Origin: Bacteroidaceae bacterium
GTDB taxonomy: Bacteria > Bacteroidota > Bacteroidia > Bacteroidales > Bacteroidaceae
Assembly (NCBI GenBank): GCA_017559845.1
Contig: JAFYQQ010000045.1
Span: forward strand, 1 to 54,552
Length of the DNA: 54,552 nt
Reading direction: 5' to 3'
In this document: positions 18,650 through 28,400 of the stretch, piece after piece
How the letters are laid out: every line of letters begins with the position of its first letter
How positions within the stretch are numbered: position 1 is the first letter of the stretch
Position numbers and translations under genes: made by a program
Notes under the pieces: model-generated
What the model was told of the DNA's origin: nothing
Seen by the model: the letters and a program-made list of their open reading frames with translations, nothing else
The model's database searches: none

Positions 18650-20122
18650 CTATCCGCGCTTGATGCGCTTACGCAGCAGTTGGAATGAATAGATGCTGGA
18701 AACAATGAACAAAGGAATGCCCACGCTGAGGCGGAGCCACAAAAGCGGTTGGAAGCAGACTGCGACATTGACCGCAAGCAGCATGAACTGCACAACGGAA
18801 AGGCGAATCGTACGGGCGGAAAGCCGGCAGCCGTACAGGCGGCCACACACCACCAAAGCAACAAGTACATCGTAAAGCGCAACAAGCGAAAGGGCCACAC
18901 CGATGCCGTTCAACCCATACGCAGTCCACCCCAGCCAAATGAAAAGGCAGAACACAAGGTTTGAAGCCAATTCTATGCACAGATAGACCATGCTCTTCCC
19001 CTTGGCCAAAGGGACATAAGCCACCGGCAGCATAATTGCCCTGAAAAAAGTGTAGAACGTGGCGAGCAAAGCCATTGTCTGCATGGACATGAACTCCCCG
19101 GTATAGAGCAGACGTATGACAAAGGGCAAACAAAGGGTGAGCAGGATGAGCAGCGGCGTAACGAGCAGCACACACACGTCAATCTGCTGGTTAATGCAGC
19201 GGTTCATCTCGGCAGTATGCTGATGGACAGAAGAAAGCCGGGGATAGTAATCCGCTTCCATTGCCACGAAAACCATGCCGGCATAGCCCACCATGATGGC
19301 GAAGGCAGCACGATACAGGCCCACATCGTCCACGCTCCCACTGTTCAGGATGATAATGGGTACCGCCATTGTGGCTGCACTCGTGGCAATGCCCGACACC
19401 ACATAGGGAAGCCCGCGACGGACAAAGGGCCATCCCTTGCGCAGGACATCCATGCTGAAGGGCGTAATGCGGTATGGCATAATGCGGACGCTAAAGTAAA
19501 GATGCACAACAGCCGAAATAAGGGTGCTGAATATCAGGGCAAAGATAATTCCATCCAGTCCCCAGTAATAATAAAAGGGGACGGTGCTGAGCAACGTGGT
19601 AACGGCGACAATTGATTCGATGGTAGCCACGGAGCGCAACTGCCTCTGCCCCTTGAGCAGACTGCACTCGCCGCCAGCAACAAGATAGGCAACAACCACG
19701 GGCGTCAGCAGAATGACCTCGCCTATGTGGCTCCACTCCTTATGAAAAAAAAGATAGGATACCAGGGGCGAAAGCAATACGCTCAGCAACAGGGCGGCAA
19801 CGGCTGTCCACACCACCCATGTGCGGACAATACGGACAAAATCACGCATTTCCTCGGGTGTTCCGTTCTCGTAAAGCTCGCTCACCTTCTGGGTGGTGTT
19901 CAGGGGTATTCCGCAATTGCAGCAATTGGTGATGAACTCCGTTATGCTGCTGTACACGCCCAACAGCCCGAAACCAGTCGTCCCCAACAATATGGACGAA
20001 AGTTTGTTTCGGATTAGCGACACCACAAGCTTGAGTCCCTGCACTCCACCGAAAATGCCGGTAAACTTGAGTACATGAGTGTAGGATACAGAACTATTCT
20101 TTTTGTCGGAGCCTTGTTTCAT
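18650..20122 (-). CDS. Polysaccharide flippase (Wzx/O-antigen translocase type)
   Basis: 490 residues from ATG 20122; an upstream TTG would add eight. About 12-14 membrane helices, MOP exporter superfamily. The N-terminus KFTGIFGGVQGLKLVVSLIRNKLSSILLG and the following GLLGVYSSITEFITNCCNCGI are typical of Bacteroidota O-antigen translocases, which flip undecaprenyl-linked oligosaccharide units across the inner membrane. A -7 box (20151-20144) lies just upstream. It diverges from a glycosyltransferase gene at 20240, so the pair is probably part of a small surface-polysaccharide locus. No polymerase or ligase is nearby. Confidence 0.88.
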   Translation of the reverse strand: MKQGSDKKNSSVSYTHVLKFTGIFGGVQGLKLVVSLIRNKLSSILLGTTGFGLLGVYSSITEFITNCCNCGIPLNTTQKVSELYENGTPEEMRDFVRIVRTWVVWTAVAALLLSVLLSPLVSYLFFHKEWSHIGEVILLTPVVVAYLVAGGECSLLKGQRQLRSVATIESIVAVTTLLSTVPFYYYWGLDGIIFALIFSTLISAVVHLYFSVRIMPYRITPFSMDVLRKGWPFVRRGLPYVVSGIATSAATMAVPIIILNSGSVDDVGLYRAAFAIMVGYAGMVFVAMEADYYPRLSSVHQHTAEMNRCINQQIDVCVLLVTPLLILLTLCLPFVIRLLYTGEFMSMQTMALLATFYTFFRAIMLPVAYVPLAKGKSMVYLCIELASNLVFCLFIWLGWTAYGLNGIGVALSLVALYDVLVALVVCGRLYGCRLSARTIRLSVVQFMLLAVNVAVCFQPLLWLRLSVGIPLFIVSSIYSFQLLRKRIKRG

Positions 20123-20143
20123 TTGTATTATCTCTTGGCGGCG

Positions 20144-20151
20144 CAAAGATA
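20144..20151 (-). promoter_or_regulatory. -7 box for the flippase gene
   Basis: Minus-strand TATCTTTG (20151-20144), 22 bases before the ATG at 20122, matches TAnnTTTG. No clear -33 element is present. Confidence 0.55.
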
Positions 20152-20170
20152 CGGATATTTTATCTATTTT

Positions 20171-20202
20171 GTTGGCTATATAGCGAAAAATATGTATTTT
20201 TG
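20171..20202 (+). promoter_or_regulatory. Promoter for the glycosyltransferase gene
   Basis: GTTG (20171-20174), 20 bases, TATTTTTG (20195-20202) fits the Bacteroidota consensus with one mismatch. It diverges from the flippase promoter within the same 117-bp gap. Confidence 0.6.
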
Positions 20203-20239
20203 CGACGAAAACAAACTCCGTTTCAGAAAGTCAAAAAGA

Positions 20240-21349
20240 ATGAAGATATTACTCATTGGCGAATACAGCAATGTGCACCATACACTGTCATTGGGACTGA
20301 AGGAACTGGGGCACGACGTGACGCTTGTCAGCGACGGCGACGGATGGAAAAACTATCCGCGCAACATAGACATAAGCCGCACCTCCACACACCCTTGGCA
20401 CACACTGAGCTATCTGCTCCGTCTGCATCGCTTGTGGCCAAAGCTAAAGGGATATGATGTGGTGCAGCTCATTAATCCCGTTTTTCTGGAGCTGAAAGCA
20501 GAACGCATCTGGCCTTTCTATCAGACATTGAGACGCCACAACGGCAGTCTTTTCATGGGCGCATACGGCATGGACCATTATTGGGCAAAGGCAGGTTGCG
20601 ACTGCCACACTTTCCGATACAGCGACTTTAATCTGGGCACAGAGCTACGACAGACGCCTGACACAGAACTCTTCAAAGCCGAATGGCTCACGGGACCAAA
20701 AGGTGAGTTGAACCGCCGTATTGCTCATGACTGCGATGGCATCGTGTGCGGACTGTACGAGTATTACGCCAGCTACATGGCACACTTTGACCAAAAGGAA
20801 AAACTTACGCACATCCCCTTCCCCATCATCATTGAGCCGCACACGGCAAACGACCGCACACCAAAGCCTATCAGATTTTTCATCGGCATACAGCGCAGCC
20901 GAAGCGCATACAAGGGCACGGACATCATGCTCGCCGCATTGGAAAAACTGCATAGCCGCTATCCCGCACAGACCGAAATCATTAGGGCTGAGAACGTTCC
21001 ATTTGCGCGCTACAAGCAGATGATGCAAGGGAGCGATGTCATTCTGGACCAGCTCTACAGCTACACCCCCGCCATGAACGCCCTTCAGGCCATGAGCCAG
21101 GGTTTGGTTCTGGTGGGCGGCGCCGAACCGGAGCATTACCAACTTATGAACGAACCAGATCTGCGTCCAATTATCAACGTACTGCCCACGGAAGAAAGCG
21201 TTTTCGAAGCCTTGGAACAACTTGTGCTTCACCCCGATTTCATTCCAGGACAGAAGCGGGACAGCATAGCCTATATAAAGAAGCACCACGACCATGTAGC
21301 CGTAGCCCAATCCTATCTACGCTTTTGGGAGCAAAGGATGAATATTTGA
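20240..21349 (+). CDS. GT-B glycosyltransferase
   Basis: 369 residues from MKILLIGEYSNVH at 20240. The frame is open further upstream to 20075, but that part overlaps the divergent flippase gene and the promoter, so it is rejected. The N-terminal Rossmann half (MKILLIGEYSNVHHTLSLGL) and C-terminal half with FIGIQRSRSAYKGTDIMLAAL and an E-x7-E-like region around VGGAEPEHYQLMNEPD resemble GT4-type enzymes. No membrane segment is seen. It is probably a cytoplasmic sugar transferase for the glycan flipped by the neighbouring Wzx-like protein. Donor and acceptor are unknown. Confidence 0.82.
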   Translation: MKILLIGEYSNVHHTLSLGLKELGHDVTLVSDGDGWKNYPRNIDISRTSTHPWHTLSYLLRLHRLWPKLKGYDVVQLINPVFLELKAERIWPFYQTLRRHNGSLFMGAYGMDHYWAKAGCDCHTFRYSDFNLGTELRQTPDTELFKAEWLTGPKGELNRRIAHDCDGIVCGLYEYYASYMAHFDQKEKLTHIPFPIIIEPHTANDRTPKPIRFFIGIQRSRSAYKGTDIMLAALEKLHSRYPAQTEIIRAENVPFARYKQMMQGSDVILDQLYSYTPAMNALQAMSQGLVLVGGAEPEHYQLMNEPDLRPIINVLPTEESVFEALEQLVLHPDFIPGQKRDSIAYIKKHHDHVAVAQSYLRFWEQRMNI

Positions 21350-21372
21350 TTAGCACTATAATATGAGTGCGT

Positions 21373-21825
21373 TTATTTGCACCGCCTTTGCAGGATAAGC
21401 CTTACCGGAATGGCATGGCTGGCATCCCCCTTTACATGATAGAGATAAAAATCGTCATAACAACCAAAGAGAAGGAAAGAGGCATCTTCACCGTCCACCA
21501 CCACGTCACTGATATAATAGGAATTCTCAGTATAAGTGTGGAGGGTGATGTTTAATGCTCCATCACGGTCGCGCAACGGTTCATAAGTAAAATTGACTCT
21601 ATAGTTGTCCTTCTCATCCGTACCGATCCATCCTCGAGAAGACTTTTCGCTGAAAGCGATGCAGCGTCCGGGCTGATAAGTGAAATAGTCCTGTAATGGC
21701 ATTGGAGTCTGTAGCTCCCATACTCCACCCTTCAGCGTAGTAGGTAAGGTCCAATAATCTTCGGAACATCCGCCCAGGGTGACAAGAGAAAGTGCGGAAA
21801 TCAAAATAACAAGCAAGCGTTTCAT
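21373..21825 (-). CDS. Hypothetical lipoprotein
   Basis: 150 residues. MKRLLVILISALSLVTLGGC is a lipoprotein signal with lipidated Cys at 20, followed by SED, close to the S(D/E)-rich Bacteroidota surface-export pattern. The mature part (LKGGVWELQT...YYISDVVVDGEDASFLLFG) looks beta-rich and lipocalin-like, a guess from pattern only. It lies 63 bases downstream of the formate-THF ligase gene on the same strand, with a weak hairpin between. It converges on the glycosyltransferase gene. Not recognised further. Confidence 0.72.
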   Translation of the reverse strand: MKRLLVILISALSLVTLGGCSEDYWTLPTTLKGGVWELQTPMPLQDYFTYQPGRCIAFSEKSSRGWIGTDEKDNYRVNFTYEPLRDRDGALNITLHTYTENSYYISDVVVDGEDASFLLFGCYDDFYLYHVKGDASHAIPVRLILQRRCK

Positions 21826-21878
21826 TTTTAGTTGTTTTTTGAGGGTTTATGAAAGTATATATTAAAGGAGTGAAAATA

Positions 21879-21903
21879 GTGGGTCCGTTCAAGACAGACC
21901 CAC
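21879..21903 (-). terminator. Weak terminator at the fhs 3' end
   Basis: Minus-strand GTGGGTC (21903-21897) pairs with GACCCAC (21885-21879). The stem straddles the fhs stop codon and is followed by TATTTTC. It probably reduces, rather than blocks, read-through into the lipoprotein gene. Confidence 0.45.
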
Positions 21904-23556
21904 AATTTCTCCATCAATCAAATCAATGCGTTCAGCCTGCGGGCTACGGGGAAGTCCGGGCATGCGCATAATGTCTCCAGCCACAAGCACCAGCATCTCG
22001 GCACCACAGTTTACCACAATGTCGCGGATGTGGATGTTAAATCCATTGGGACATCCGTAAGCCTTTGCATCGGCACTAAAACTATATTGCGTCTTGGCAA
22101 TACAGATAGGATAATTCGTGATGCCAAGTTCCTTGATGCGCTCAATCATCTTCTTTGCCTGTGGACTGAAGGTTACACCATCCGCGCCATAAATTTTCTG
22201 GCACACGGCAAGAGCCTTTTCCTCCACACTGGCCTCGTCAGGATAAGTGAACTGAAGCAGTGCGCTGGGCTTGTTGTCAATGGTATCCACAACCAGTCGT
22301 GCCAGTTCTTCGGCTCCGCTTCCGCCTTCGTTAAAGGCATTGTTTACGGCAAATCCCACTCCTATGCAGTTGCAATGCTGACGGCAGAAGTCAATTTCCT
22401 CGTCGGTATCCGTGGCAAAACGATTGAAGCACACCACTACGGTCTGCCCAAAAGATTGCAGGTTAGCAATGTGACGGTCCAGGTTGCGCAATCCCTCCTT
22501 CAGTCCTTCGGGATGAGGCTGCTTTATCTCTTCCACAGGCACGCCTCCGTGCATCTTCAGACCCTGAGTGGTAGCTACCAAAATGGTGAGCGCAGGTTGC
22601 AATCCACTCTTGCGGCACTTAATATTATAGAATTTCTCCGCTCCGAGGTCGGCACCAAATCCGGCTTCAGTGATGACATAATCGCCATAGGTAAGGGCAA
22701 GGCGTGTGGCAAGCACGCTATTGCATCCGTGGGCAATATTGGCAAAGGGACCGCCGTGAACCAACGCTGGCGTATTCTCGGTGGTCTGCACCAAGTTGGG
22801 ATGCAGCGCATCCTGCAACAGTACGCAGATGGCTCCGGCCACACCCATGTCCTTCACACGGAAAGGCTTACCATCAATGGTTGTTCCCAACAAAATGTTT
22901 TCAATGCGTCGGCGAAGGTCGTCGGCATCGGTGGCCAGACACAAGATGGCCATAATCTCACTGGCGGGAGTGATGTCGAATCCGCTTTCCATCATCACGC
23001 CGTTGGTCTTGGCGCCCAGTCCGGTAATAACCTGGCGAAGGTTGCGGTCATTCACGTCGAGCACTCGCTTCCACAGCACTTCCTTCAAGGCAAAACCTTC
23101 TTCACGATGCTGATAGATATAGTTGTCCATCATGGCGGCAATCATATTGTGCGCACTGGTGATGGCGTGGAAGTCGCCTGTGAAGTGGAGGTTGATTTTG
23201 TCCATGGGCAATACTTGGGCATATCCGCCGCCTGCTGCTCCACCCTTCATTCCGAAGCAGGGACCCAACGAGGGTTCGCGCAACGCCACAATGGCCTTCT
23301 TGCCAATGCGGTTCATACCCAATGCCAGACCTACACTAACGGTAGTCTTGCCAATTCCGGCTTTTGTGGGGGTGATGGCGGTTACAAGAATCAACTTATT
23401 ACGGGCTATCTTGCTGTTGTCCGAAAGTGACTCGGGAACCTTGGCCACATATTTTCCATAATTTTCAAGAGAATCTTGGGGAATACCCACCTGTCCGGCT
23501 ATTTCTGATACCGGAACCAATGGGGTGCTACGAGCAATTTCAATATCTGTTTTCAT
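21889..23556 (-). CDS. fhs: Formate--tetrahydrofolate ligase
   Basis: Makes 10-formyl-THF from formate, ATP and THF, feeding one-carbon metabolism in the cytoplasm. It is 555 residues, normal length. The P-loop is [11 protein letters not shown] (62-72), the Bacteroidota variant of the classical [34 protein letters not shown] (about 98-120) and [16 protein letters not shown] (about 128-143) are hallmark stretches. The start [10 protein letters not shown] is the family N-terminus. Upstream is a -7 box TACTTTTG (23598-23591), and the aldose epimerase gene diverges from it. Confidence 0.96.
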   Translation of the reverse strand: MKTDIEIARSTPLVPVSEIAGQVGIPQDSLENYGKYVAKVPESLSDNSKIARNKLILVTAITPTKAGIGKTTVSVGLALGMNRIGKKAIVALREPSLGPCFGMKGGAAGGGYAQVLPMDKINLHFTGDFHAITSAHNMIAAMMDNYIYQHREEGFALKEVLWKRVLDVNDRNLRQVITGLGAKTNGVMMESGFDITPASEIMAILCLATDADDLRRRIENILLGTTIDGKPFRVKDMGVAGAICVLLQDALHPNLVQTTENTPALVHGGPFANIAHGCNSVLATRLALTYGDYVITEAGFGADLGAEKFYNIKCRKSGLQPALTILVATTQGLKMHGGVPVEEIKQPHPEGLKEGLRNLDRHIANLQSFGQTVVVCFNRFATDTDEEIDFCRQHCNCIGVGFAVNNAFNEGGSGAEELARLVVDTIDNKPSALLQFTYPDEASVEEKALAVCQKIYGADGVTFSPQAKKMIERIKELGITNYPICIAKTQYSFSADAKAYGCPNGFNIHIRDIVVNCGAEMLVLVAGDIMRMPGLPRSPQAERIDLIDGEIVGLS

Positions 23557-23590
23557 CTTGGATGATATTAGTTTTGATACATTCTATACA

Positions 23591-23598
23591 CAAAAGTA
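23591..23598 (-). promoter_or_regulatory. -7 box for fhs
   Basis: Minus-strand TACTTTTG (23598-23591), 34 bases before the fhs ATG. A T-rich stretch about 20 bases upstream stands in for the -33 TTTG. Confidence 0.5.
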
Positions 23599-23607
23599 TG
23601 ATAAAAC

Positions 23608-23638
23608 ATTGATATATTAAAAAAAAATCTTACATTTG
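23608..23638 (+). promoter_or_regulatory. Promoter for the aldose epimerase gene
   Basis: ATTG (23608-23611), 19 bases, TACATTTG (23631-23638), 35 bases before the ATG at 23674. It fits the Bacteroidota consensus and overlaps the divergent fhs control region. Confidence 0.6.
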
Positions 23639-23673
23639 TGGAGAAAACATTCATTTTTTAAAACATTTGGATT

Positions 23674-24546
23674 ATGATATACGAATTAAACGCCGACAGA
23701 CTTCACATCAAAGTGTGCTCAAAAGGAGCAGAATTGCAAAGTCTGAAAAGAAAGGACGGCACAGAACTGCTTTGGCAGGGCGATGCCGAATATTGGGACG
23801 GACAATCTCCCCTGCTCTTCCCTTTCCCTGGCAAGTCTTGGGAGGACAAACTGCGGATTGACGGTGAGGAATACACCATGCCCAAACACGGATTTGCCTG
23901 CAATATGGAATTTGAACTGGTGGAGCAGACCGACAACAGCATTACGCTGAAGCTTACCGATACGCCCGAAACCTTGAAGATGTTCCCCTTCCGTTTCGAA
24001 CTGGAGGTTACCTATACCGTTGTGGGAAGCTCGCTGAATATAGGTTGGAAAGTGAACAACAAGTCAGAGGGCACTATGTACTTCATGATTGGCGCTCATC
24101 CCGCCTTCAATCTGCCCGGATTCAATCCTAACGACAAGGTACACGGATATATCTACACTGAAAATGCCCCTGACATGCAAAGCAACGTGGTGTTGCCAGA
24201 CGGATATTGCCACGACGAGATTGAAACCGTGGAACTGAACGAAGGCCAGTTGCCCATCACAAACCACACTTTCGACTGCGACACCATTCTTGACCAAACG
24301 GGCCGATTCAACGAAATCATCCTCTTGTCAAAAGAAAAGATGCCGCTTGTCCGCGTCAACTTCAACATGCCCGTGCTTGCCATTTGGGCACCTTGCGGTG
24401 GTGCGGCTCCCTTTGTCTGCATTGAGCCTTGGTACGGCATTTGCGACCGCTTCCAGGATCCCAGAGAACTGAAGGACCGCAACCACGTCATCAGCGTATT
24501 GGGTGGCGACGTTTGGAGTAACACCTATACCATCACCGCATTGTAA
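23674..24546 (+). CDS. Aldose 1-epimerase family protein
   Basis: 290 residues, galactose-mutarotase-like beta-sandwich. Early residues YELNADRLHIKVCSKGAELQSLK and the FPFPGKSW loop match the LacX/YeaD-like branch. The catalytic-type His is in MPKHGFACNMEF (about 69-80) and MIGAHPAFNLPGF (about 137-149), and the base Glu is likely in FVCIEPWYGICD (about 248-259). It interconverts alpha and beta anomers of free or phosphorylated sugars in the cytoplasm. The exact sugar is unknown. A yccF-like gene follows after 47 bases. Confidence 0.85.
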   Translation: MIYELNADRLHIKVCSKGAELQSLKRKDGTELLWQGDAEYWDGQSPLLFPFPGKSWEDKLRIDGEEYTMPKHGFACNMEFELVEQTDNSITLKLTDTPETLKMFPFRFELEVTYTVVGSSLNIGWKVNNKSEGTMYFMIGAHPAFNLPGFNPNDKVHGYIYTENAPDMQSNVVLPDGYCHDEIETVELNEGQLPITNHTFDCDTILDQTGRFNEIILLSKEKMPLVRVNFNMPVLAIWAPCGGAAPFVCIEPWYGICDRFQDPRELKDRNHVISVLGGDVWSNTYTITAL

Positions 24547-24593
24547 TACAGCATAAACAAACAAATTAACAAAACAATTATAACATTCTGAAT

Positions 24594-24971
24594 ATGAAAA
24601 TTCTTGGAAATATTATTTGGTGGATCTGCGGCGGACTCGAAGCTGCCGTTGGTTACTTTTTAGGTTCATTGGCCATGGCTATTACCATCATCGGTATTCC
24701 AGTGGCATTACAGACCTTAAAACTGGGCTTGCTCTGTCTGTGGCCCTTCGGATCCAAGGTGGAAGATTGTGAAAGTTCCATTGGCTGCATCCGCATTCCA
24801 CTGAACATCATTTGGATTATTTGTGGCGGATTGTGGGCGTGCTTGATGCACATTTTCTTCGGCATTCTGCTTTGCATCACCATCATTGGTATCCCCTTCG
24901 GACGCCAGCATTTCAAGATGGCGGGCCTCTCGCTCACTCCCTTCGGCAAGAAGGTTACCCTGGGCTTCTAA
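24594..24971 (+). CDS. YccF domain-containing membrane protein
   Basis: 125 residues with two tandem YccF repeats. Each has hydrophobic helices, an ITIIGIP(V/F) motif (about 26-32 and 94-100) and a GxPF/LWPFG-type turn (WPFGSKVE near 50, LTPFGKKV near 114). It is an inner-membrane protein of unknown function. It follows the epimerase gene on the same strand and ends at a strong terminator (24995-25048). Confidence 0.88.
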   Translation: MKILGNIIWWICGGLEAAVGYFLGSLAMAITIIGIPVALQTLKLGLLCLWPFGSKVEDCESSIGCIRIPLNIIWIICGGLWACLMHIFFGILLCITIIGIPFGRQHFKMAGLSLTPFGKKVTLGF

Positions 24972-24994
24972 TAGTAGATAATGAACGCACGCAT

Positions 24995-25048
24995 AAAGCA
25001 TCGGCTTGGCTCAGATGAGAAACTTCTGACAAAGCCGATGCTTTTATA
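24995..25048 (+). terminator. Terminator after the YccF gene
   Basis: AAGCATCGGCTT (24996-25007) pairs perfectly with AAGCCGATGCTT (25032-25043), followed by TTATAT. The loop is about 24 bases. Confidence 0.75.
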
Positions 25049-25156
25049 TATTAGGATGAGAAATACGAATACGATGAAGGTCATGGCGTTTGACTTTCAT
25101 GACCGGGAATGATGGTAGGCAAACCCAGGGAAGATGAATATTTTTTTTACATGACT

Positions 25157-25244
25157 GCGAATGACGCTTTACGCCCTTGGCACAAAAAATGATTTTCCTG
25201 GCGTGGAAAATATTTTTTCCTCGCGTAGTAAAAATATGGTGGGT
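25157..25244. repeat. Degenerate 22-bp periodic repeat, four units
   Basis: Units begin at 25157, 25179, 25201 and 25223; three of the four start with GCG and each carries an A/T block around the middle (e.g. GCGTGGAAAATATTTTTTCC). Sequence identity is low but the phase is exact. Just upstream GGTCATG and CATGACC (about 25079-25104) form a small hairpin. The rest of the 447-bp gap shows no gene, only the promoter at 25350-25380. Confidence 0.5.
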
Positions 25245-25349
25245 AAAGTAGAAGAGTTCGGTGGTGCTAATAATTCTTGAATGTTCAGAAGAAAACAAAA
25301 CCGCATTTGTTAAAAAACATTAAACGCGTTATGTTTTTTTCGTTATTGT

Positions 25350-25380
25350 TTTGTTAAGATAATATAAATTTCTATTTTTG
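25350..25380 (+). promoter_or_regulatory. Promoter for the 1325-residue protein gene
   Basis: TTTG (25350-25353), 19 bases, TATTTTTG (25373-25380), 38 bases before the ATG: a full Bacteroidota consensus match. Confidence 0.75.
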
Positions 25381-25418
25381 CGACGTATTTATTGTCAAAC
25401 ATTAAAATCTAAACAGCT

Positions 25419-28400
25419 ATGTTAAAGAGATTTTCCATTTTCACAATGTTCCAAGTAATTGCATTGGTCGGAATGCTTGCGTTCGGACAAACAGTAAAGT
25501 TCAAAGCGGTTGTCGTGGACGACGCAACCGGGGAACCACTGCCCTACGCCAGTGTGTATGTCAGCCCTGAAAAGGGAACCATGACCAACGACGAAGGCGA
25601 GTTCAGCCTGGTGCTGACAGAGGGAGAGGAAATCCGCATTTCGTACGTTGGCTACGAGACGATGCACACCACGGCAGAACAGGCAAAAAGGACTTTCAGG
25701 CTAAAACGACTCTCCATGCTGATGCAGGAAGTGACGGTGTTGCCAACAGAAAAAATCATGACCGAGGTGGCAAAGCGCCTGTATAAAGACTACCGAGGCA
25801 AGAAGAGGAAGGAATCGAACTACTTTTACCGCCTCACCAACACATTCTCCGGCACAACGGAAATGACGGAAGCGTTCCTTCGCGGACGCTCGGCGGTGAA
25901 CCTTCGCGACATTGCCTTTTACAGCGGCAGACGGGTGAGACAGACGCGATACAGCCGCACGGAATCCAACATCGGCTACAGCAATCTGCAACATCTCGTT
26001 GACCTGGGTCCCATGACCGTTGACATTCCTTTCTGGAAGAGTGCAGTGATGCCCATGTACATGAAAGACAAGGTTTCATGGCAGGCCTATCACATCATTG
26101 ACGCAGGCAGCGGATTCAGAACCCACCCCTATGCTTATTGCAAGTTTGCCTATAACACAGACATCAAGGAAGTTGTAACAGGAAATGGGAATCGTATCTA
26201 TTGTATTGACCTGAAGATGAAGAATGGACTCACCTATCCTGCCGTGGAAGGAACTTTGTATGTGGACGCAAAGAACTATCGCGTACTGAGTTTCGAAGGT
26301 AAAATGCGAAACATGGCGTTGGATGTGGGTGTGGACTTTCACAGCAAGAGCAACTCGGCATCGCCCGTGGTAAAAATCATCTACACCCACGACCGCGGAT
26401 TCTCCGAGGTGGAAAGCGTGGTGGCAACTATGGAGGTGGACAAGCTGAAGACCCGTTCTGTACTGTACAATATGCGCGACTATCGCCTGCCGTTCGATGA
26501 CCTGCACCAGATGAAGAGCGACCTGGTAAGCGCAATTGATGAAGCGGGATACGACTCCACGCTTTGGAGCAACGAAGTAGTGCGCCGAACCGTGGAAGAA
26601 CAGCAGCTGGCGTGGTTTGCCAACCTCACCCCGGAAGAGCAGGAAGAATGGATACTGGCTCATGTGGACACGGCATTCAGCCAAAGCGGAAAGTTCCGTC
26701 CGCTCGTAAGCCGACTCGACAAGTTCGGAAAGGTGATTCCGCAAGAAAAGGTCTATCTGCACATGGACAACACTTCCTATATGCTGGGAGACACCATTTG
26801 GTTCAAAGCCTACACGCGCCAGACCAACACAGACAAGCCTTCGGACATAAGCGGTGTCCTGTATGCCGAATTGTGGAATCACGACGGTTATATGCTGCAA
26901 CGCAAGCAGATTGAGATTAAGAACGGCAGCGGACACGGATTCTTCGCCCTGGACAAGGATGGCATGTACGCCGGTTTTTACGAACTGCGTGCCTATACGC
27001 GATGGCAGTTGAACTGGGGCGTGTTCGAGCACAAACATTCGCGTGTATCAGGAGAATGGTTCCCGAACAAGGAGTTTGAAGAAAGATTCTATCGCGACTA
27101 TGACAAGCTATACAGCCGTACCTTCCCCGTTTATGACGCGCCTGCCACACCAGAAAACTTCGACCATACCATGACGCTGCGCGTGCCAAGAAGAACCTTC
27201 AAGAAAGACCCGGACAAGCGCAAACTCGTGCTCTCCCTCTTCCCCGAAGGCGGAAATCTGGTAAAAGGCGTTCCCTGCCGAGTGGCTTTTGAGGCTTCGT
27301 GGAACGACGGACAATGGGTGGAAGGATGGCTTCAGGTGGACGAGGATTCCATTCCCGTATTCCACAGAGGCAGAGGATACTTTGTCTTCACTCCGACCGA
27401 CAAGCGCCCAAAAGTACAGTTCACAACATTTGACGGAGAGAAAGCAAGCGCAAAACTTCCAAAAATTGAAGATGATGGCGTGGCGCTCCAGGTCATACGA
27501 CAAGGAGAAAGTTGGAACATTCTCACATCTGTTGCCGGCAAGCTGAAGCCCAATGAACTGGCCATGACGGTGATGAAACAGGGACGCATAGAACGTATCC
27601 ACCATGCTGTTGGTCAACCTTTGCTCATTTCCGTTGACTCGCTTGAGGCAGGCGTGCATCAGGTTACCGTATTTGACGCGGAAGGTCGTGTATATGCAGA
27701 CCGTCTTTTCTTCAGCTACAAGAAGGATGACATGCAGGCAGGAATACAGATTGAAGGAATTGAACAACAATACGTTCCCTACGCACCGGTCAGACTGACG
27801 CTGAAATCAAGCACGGACAAAGCGGACATATCACTGGCTGTAAGGGATGCCAACCGCACAGACTTGTCGTTTGACAACGGCAGTATCATGACGGAAATGC
27901 TGCTGGCCAGCGAGATAAAGGGCTTTGTGCCCGACCCAGGCTGGTACTTCCAGAAGGATGACGACGAGCACCGGAAAGCACTGGATCTGCTGATGATGAC
28001 TCAGGGCTGGAGACGATTTGACTGGCGCAGCATGGCTGTACGAGGCGTATGGGACCTTACCCAGCCCGATGAAAAGGCTCCCATCCTCATAGGAAAGGTT
28101 TATCCCTATGACACCTTCCGCCATTATTCACGTTTGGAAAGAAAAGGCAACTACGAACTTCCAGACGGACTGCCCCAGCCCATCAGCACCAAAATTCCGC
28201 GCGAAGTGAAGGTTCATACAGAACTGCTCCCCTTCATCGGTACCGGACACCAGGACACCGTAATGCTGGATAACATTTATGTACAGGAAAAGACGACGCG
28301 CGAGGGCAAGTTCCGCATACAGCTGCCTCGCATATATGACCGCTCCGTGCTCTACCTCGACGCCTCCGACACCACAAAATGGACCCGCAGGAAGAAATAT

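Noticed and set aside
20075..20239. N-terminal extension of the glycosyltransferase
   Set aside because: It overlaps the divergent flippase gene and both promoters, and lacks similarity to the family; MKILLIGEYSN at 20240 is the natural start.
22030..23430. 466-codon plus-strand frame
   Set aside because: Antisense to fhs, which is complete and canonical.
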